64,000 bases of DNA from Pseudomonas tensinigenes. GTDB taxonomy: Bacteria > Pseudomonadota > Gammaproteobacteria > Pseudomonadales > Pseudomonadaceae. The stretch is taken from the NCBI RefSeq assembly GCF_014268445.2, contig NZ_CP077089.1, positions 548,501 to 612,500 on the forward strand, in the 5' to 3' direction. Below the pieces are notes generated by a model. That model had not been told where the DNA came from, did not search any database, and worked only from the letters and a program-made list of their open reading frames with translations. Position 1 is the first letter of the stretch, and each line of letters opens with the position of its first letter. The translations under genes and the position numbers were made by a program. Of the stretch, positions 62,618 through 64,000 are shown piece by piece.

Positions 62618-63073
62618 TTATTTGAAGTCGTTCTGGCGCCAGGCTTCGTACACAGCGACCGCAACGGTGTTGGACAGATTCAGGCTGCGGCAGCCTTCGC
62701 GCATCGGCAGGCGCAGGCGCTGTTCTGGCGGCAGGGCGTCGAGCACTTCCGGCGGCAGGCCACGGCTTTCCGGGCCGAAGATGAACGCATCGCCAGGAAC
62801 AAACGCGGCATCATGAAACGGTCGCGAACCCTTGGTGGTGAACGCAAACAGTCTTGGGTTGCCCAGGCTTTCCAGGCAACTGGCCAGGTCCGCGTGACGT
62901 TGCAGCGTGGCATATTCATGGTAATCGAGACCGGCACGGCGCAAGCGCTTGTCGTCCATCTCGAAACCCAGCGGCTCGATCAAATGCAGGTGGCAGCCGC
63001 TGTTGGCGCACAGCCTGATAACGTTGCCGGTATTCGGCGGAATTTCTGGTTGGAAAAGGATGACGTGAAACAT
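62618..63073 (-). CDS. trmL: tRNA (cytidine/uridine-2'-O-)-methyltransferase TrmL
   Basis: SPOUT-fold enzyme that 2'-O-methylates position 34 of tRNA-Leu isoacceptors. It has 151 residues from the ATG at 63073; codons upstream to 63310 are antisense to the next gene and not conserved. Motifs are LFQPEIPPNTGNVIRLCANS near 6 (motif 1), FGPESRGLPPEVLD near 100 (motif 2) and SLNLSNTVAVAVYEAWRQ near 130 (motif 3 with the SAM knot). GGAG lies 7 bp before the start. Confidence 0.94.
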   Translation of the reverse strand: MFHVILFQPEIPPNTGNVIRLCANSGCHLHLIEPLGFEMDDKRLRRAGLDYHEYATLQRHADLASCLESLGNPRLFAFTTKGSRPFHDAAFVPGDAFIFGPESRGLPPEVLDALPPEQRLRLPMREGCRSLNLSNTVAVAVYEAWRQNDFK

Positions 63074-63512
63074 GCACGGCTCCGAAGGTAAAGATGAGCG
63101 GCATTCTACGCCGCCTGTGGACAACCGTTCGAAACTATTCCCGCGGGTGATCGGTTCGCTGGCGATTGTCGGACTGATGATTGGCTTGATGATCGGCCGC
63201 CTGACCACGCCGGATCCGACTGTGTTGCAGCAAGTCGAGGTCAGCGAAAGCGGGTTGGTGCTGTGGTTCAACAACGAACCGAAGCTGCACGGTGAAATCA
63301 TCGATGGCACGCTCGCGCTGCTGTTTCAGGCCGAAGGCCGGGCGCAGAAGGGCCAGCTCAAACTCAACGGCAAAGACGTGAACTGGCGCACGCGAGCGAG
63401 TGACGGCGGGTTGTTGCTGACAGTGCTGGCAGCGCGGCCGCTGCAGGGTGACTGGGCCGGCAGCAAGGTCGATGAGCGTTGGCGCCTGGAGATTCGATTG
63501 CAAGCGAACTGA
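63072..63512 (+). CDS. Single-TM membrane protein of unknown function
   Basis: Up to 146 residues with one TM near 28-45 (IGSLAIVGLMIGLMIGRL) and a periplasmic-looking beta-rich domain after it (LVLWFNNEPKLHGEIIDGTL, DGGLLLTVLAARPLQGDWAG). The ATG at 63072 shares its bases with the divergent trmL start (CATG), leaving no room for separate promoters; a start at GTG 63117 or 63147 is also possible and would keep the TM. No domain is recognised. Confidence 0.72.
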   Translation: MHGSEGKDERHSTPPVDNRSKLFPRVIGSLAIVGLMIGLMIGRLTTPDPTVLQQVEVSESGLVLWFNNEPKLHGEIIDGTLALLFQAEGRAQKGQLKLNGKDVNWRTRASDGGLLLTVLAARPLQGDWAGSKVDERWRLEIRLQAN

Positions 63513-63692
63513 GCCGAGACTAACCGTCCGGCTTGGTCACTCCTACGCTTATTGACGCCGTTTCCCACTACAAAAATCTGTTTTTCCGCTCTCCCTCTTG
63601 GCGTGCGCACGCTATCGTGCGGTTCTTCTTTAAACCGGCAGGATGCCGAAACCGTCGTTCCTTGCGTGAAGCCAGGGGCGAGTTCTTCAAGG

Positions 63693-64000
63693 ATGAAAAA
63701 CATGCCAGTAAAACCACCTCGCGGTGGCAATACCCACGTGGATGTCCCCGGAGGCCCGAGCCGCCCCGGTGATGTGGATACTTCGCTCCCTGATCCATCG
63801 ATCCGCAGAGGCGTCGACTCAGGTCTTGCGCTCGATGACCTGCAGCTGCGAGCCGGGCCATCGCGCGATACACACGCTGATGTCGTCCGCCCGGAGCCGG
63901 CCGTGCTGGTTCAAATGACTGCCGTTGACATCCCGCATCCGGCAGCCGCGCCGCTACTGGAGAATTACTTGATCGGCGCCAGGATAACGCTTCCAGATGC
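63693..64000 (+). CDS. Start of a large unrecognised gene (3' end outside window)
   Basis: An ATG at 63693 with AAGGATG context opens a frame that runs to the end of the window. The visible 102 residues are rich in Pro, Asp, Arg and Gly (VPGGPSRPGDVDTSLPDPSI, APLLENYLIGARITLPDA) with no signal peptide or membrane segment. Such low-complexity openings occur in large Pseudomonas toxin- or effector-like proteins, so one of those is possible, but the visible part gives no domain. The preceding gap 63513-63692 holds no clear gene. Confidence 0.6.
   Translation, partial: MKNMPVKPPRGGNTHVDVPGGPSRPGDVDTSLPDPSIRRGVDSGLALDDLQLRAGPSRDTHADVVRPEPAVLVQMTAVDIPHPAAAPLLENYLIGARITLPD

Overview
This is a chromosomal window from a fluorescent Pseudomonas, probably the P. 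fluorescens group. The evidence is high coding density and GC-rich codon use, two classes of REP/REPIN-like palindromes between genes, Pseudomonas-type families (OprD porin, DUF3077, FdhF/YdeP with FdhD), and a backbone gene order that, from memory, runs parallel to P. aeruginosa PAO1 from about PA5188 down to PA5127. No identification was made by database search.

Layout. 1-11.3 kb: end of a RecQ-type helicase, 3-hydroxyacyl-CoA dehydrogenase, hot-dog thioesterase, glycine-zipper protein, an FdhF/YdeP-like molybdoenzyme with FdhD and a LysR regulator, a Kbp/LysM protein, then yrfG, nudE and cysQ. 11.3-15.8 kb: a thioesterase, the DctD/DctB two-component pair and a solitary rmlC. 16-32.7 kb is the most accessory part. 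It holds a kinase-aminotransferase fusion, aguBA (agmatine to putrescine), a TonB siderophore receptor behind a Fur-like box, a DsbA-like protein, an OprD porin with an unusual leader, a cassette of 2OG-Fe(II) dioxygenase, acetyltransferase, AzlC, AzlD and LysR, and a toxin-antitoxin-rich stretch. That stretch contains a RelB-like remnant, a complete Xre/RES module, DUF3077 with a micro-ORF and a structured leader, and an HTH antitoxin remnant, and it abuts tRNA-Thr. 33-41.4 kb: methyltransferase, a polar amino acid ABC transporter, GabP behind a sigma-54-like promoter, two paralogous small proteins and a hydrolase. 41.4-44.1 kb: a YhcG-type nuclease and small envelope proteins next to tRNA-Phe. 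44.2-48.3 kb: yggX-mutY-asmA and a PanZ-like acetyltransferase. 48.6-64 kb: an OFA transporter, hisBH-DUF2164-hisAF, a periplasmic binding protein, a Vps62-like protein, YibQ-CtpA-EnvC, gpmI, a rhodanese protein, grxC, secB, trmL and the start of a gene that leaves the window.

How genes work together. Several operons are supported by 4-bp or short overlaps: fdhF-fdhD; dctB-dctD-thioesterase; asmA-mutY-yggX; hisP-SBP-hisQ-hisM-methyltransferase; hisB-hisH-DUF2164; and the azl cassette. Nitrogen and amino acid metabolism is a recurring theme (AguAB, GabP, His ABC transporter, His synthesis, AzlCD).

Most interesting signals. (1) A roughly 230-nt structured leader upstream of a 24-codon micro-ORF and DUF3077 has one strand that can pair either with an upstream strand (22 bp) or with the Shine-Dalgarno region, a riboswitch-like arrangement. 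(2) The dioxygenase-acetyltransferase-AzlCD-LysR cassette looks like an amino acid modification and export system. (3) A 970-residue fusion joins an APH-type kinase to a class III PLP enzyme. (4) A complete promoter-to-terminator unit lies in the leader of the OprD gene. No CRISPR array, transposase, integrase or prophage was seen.
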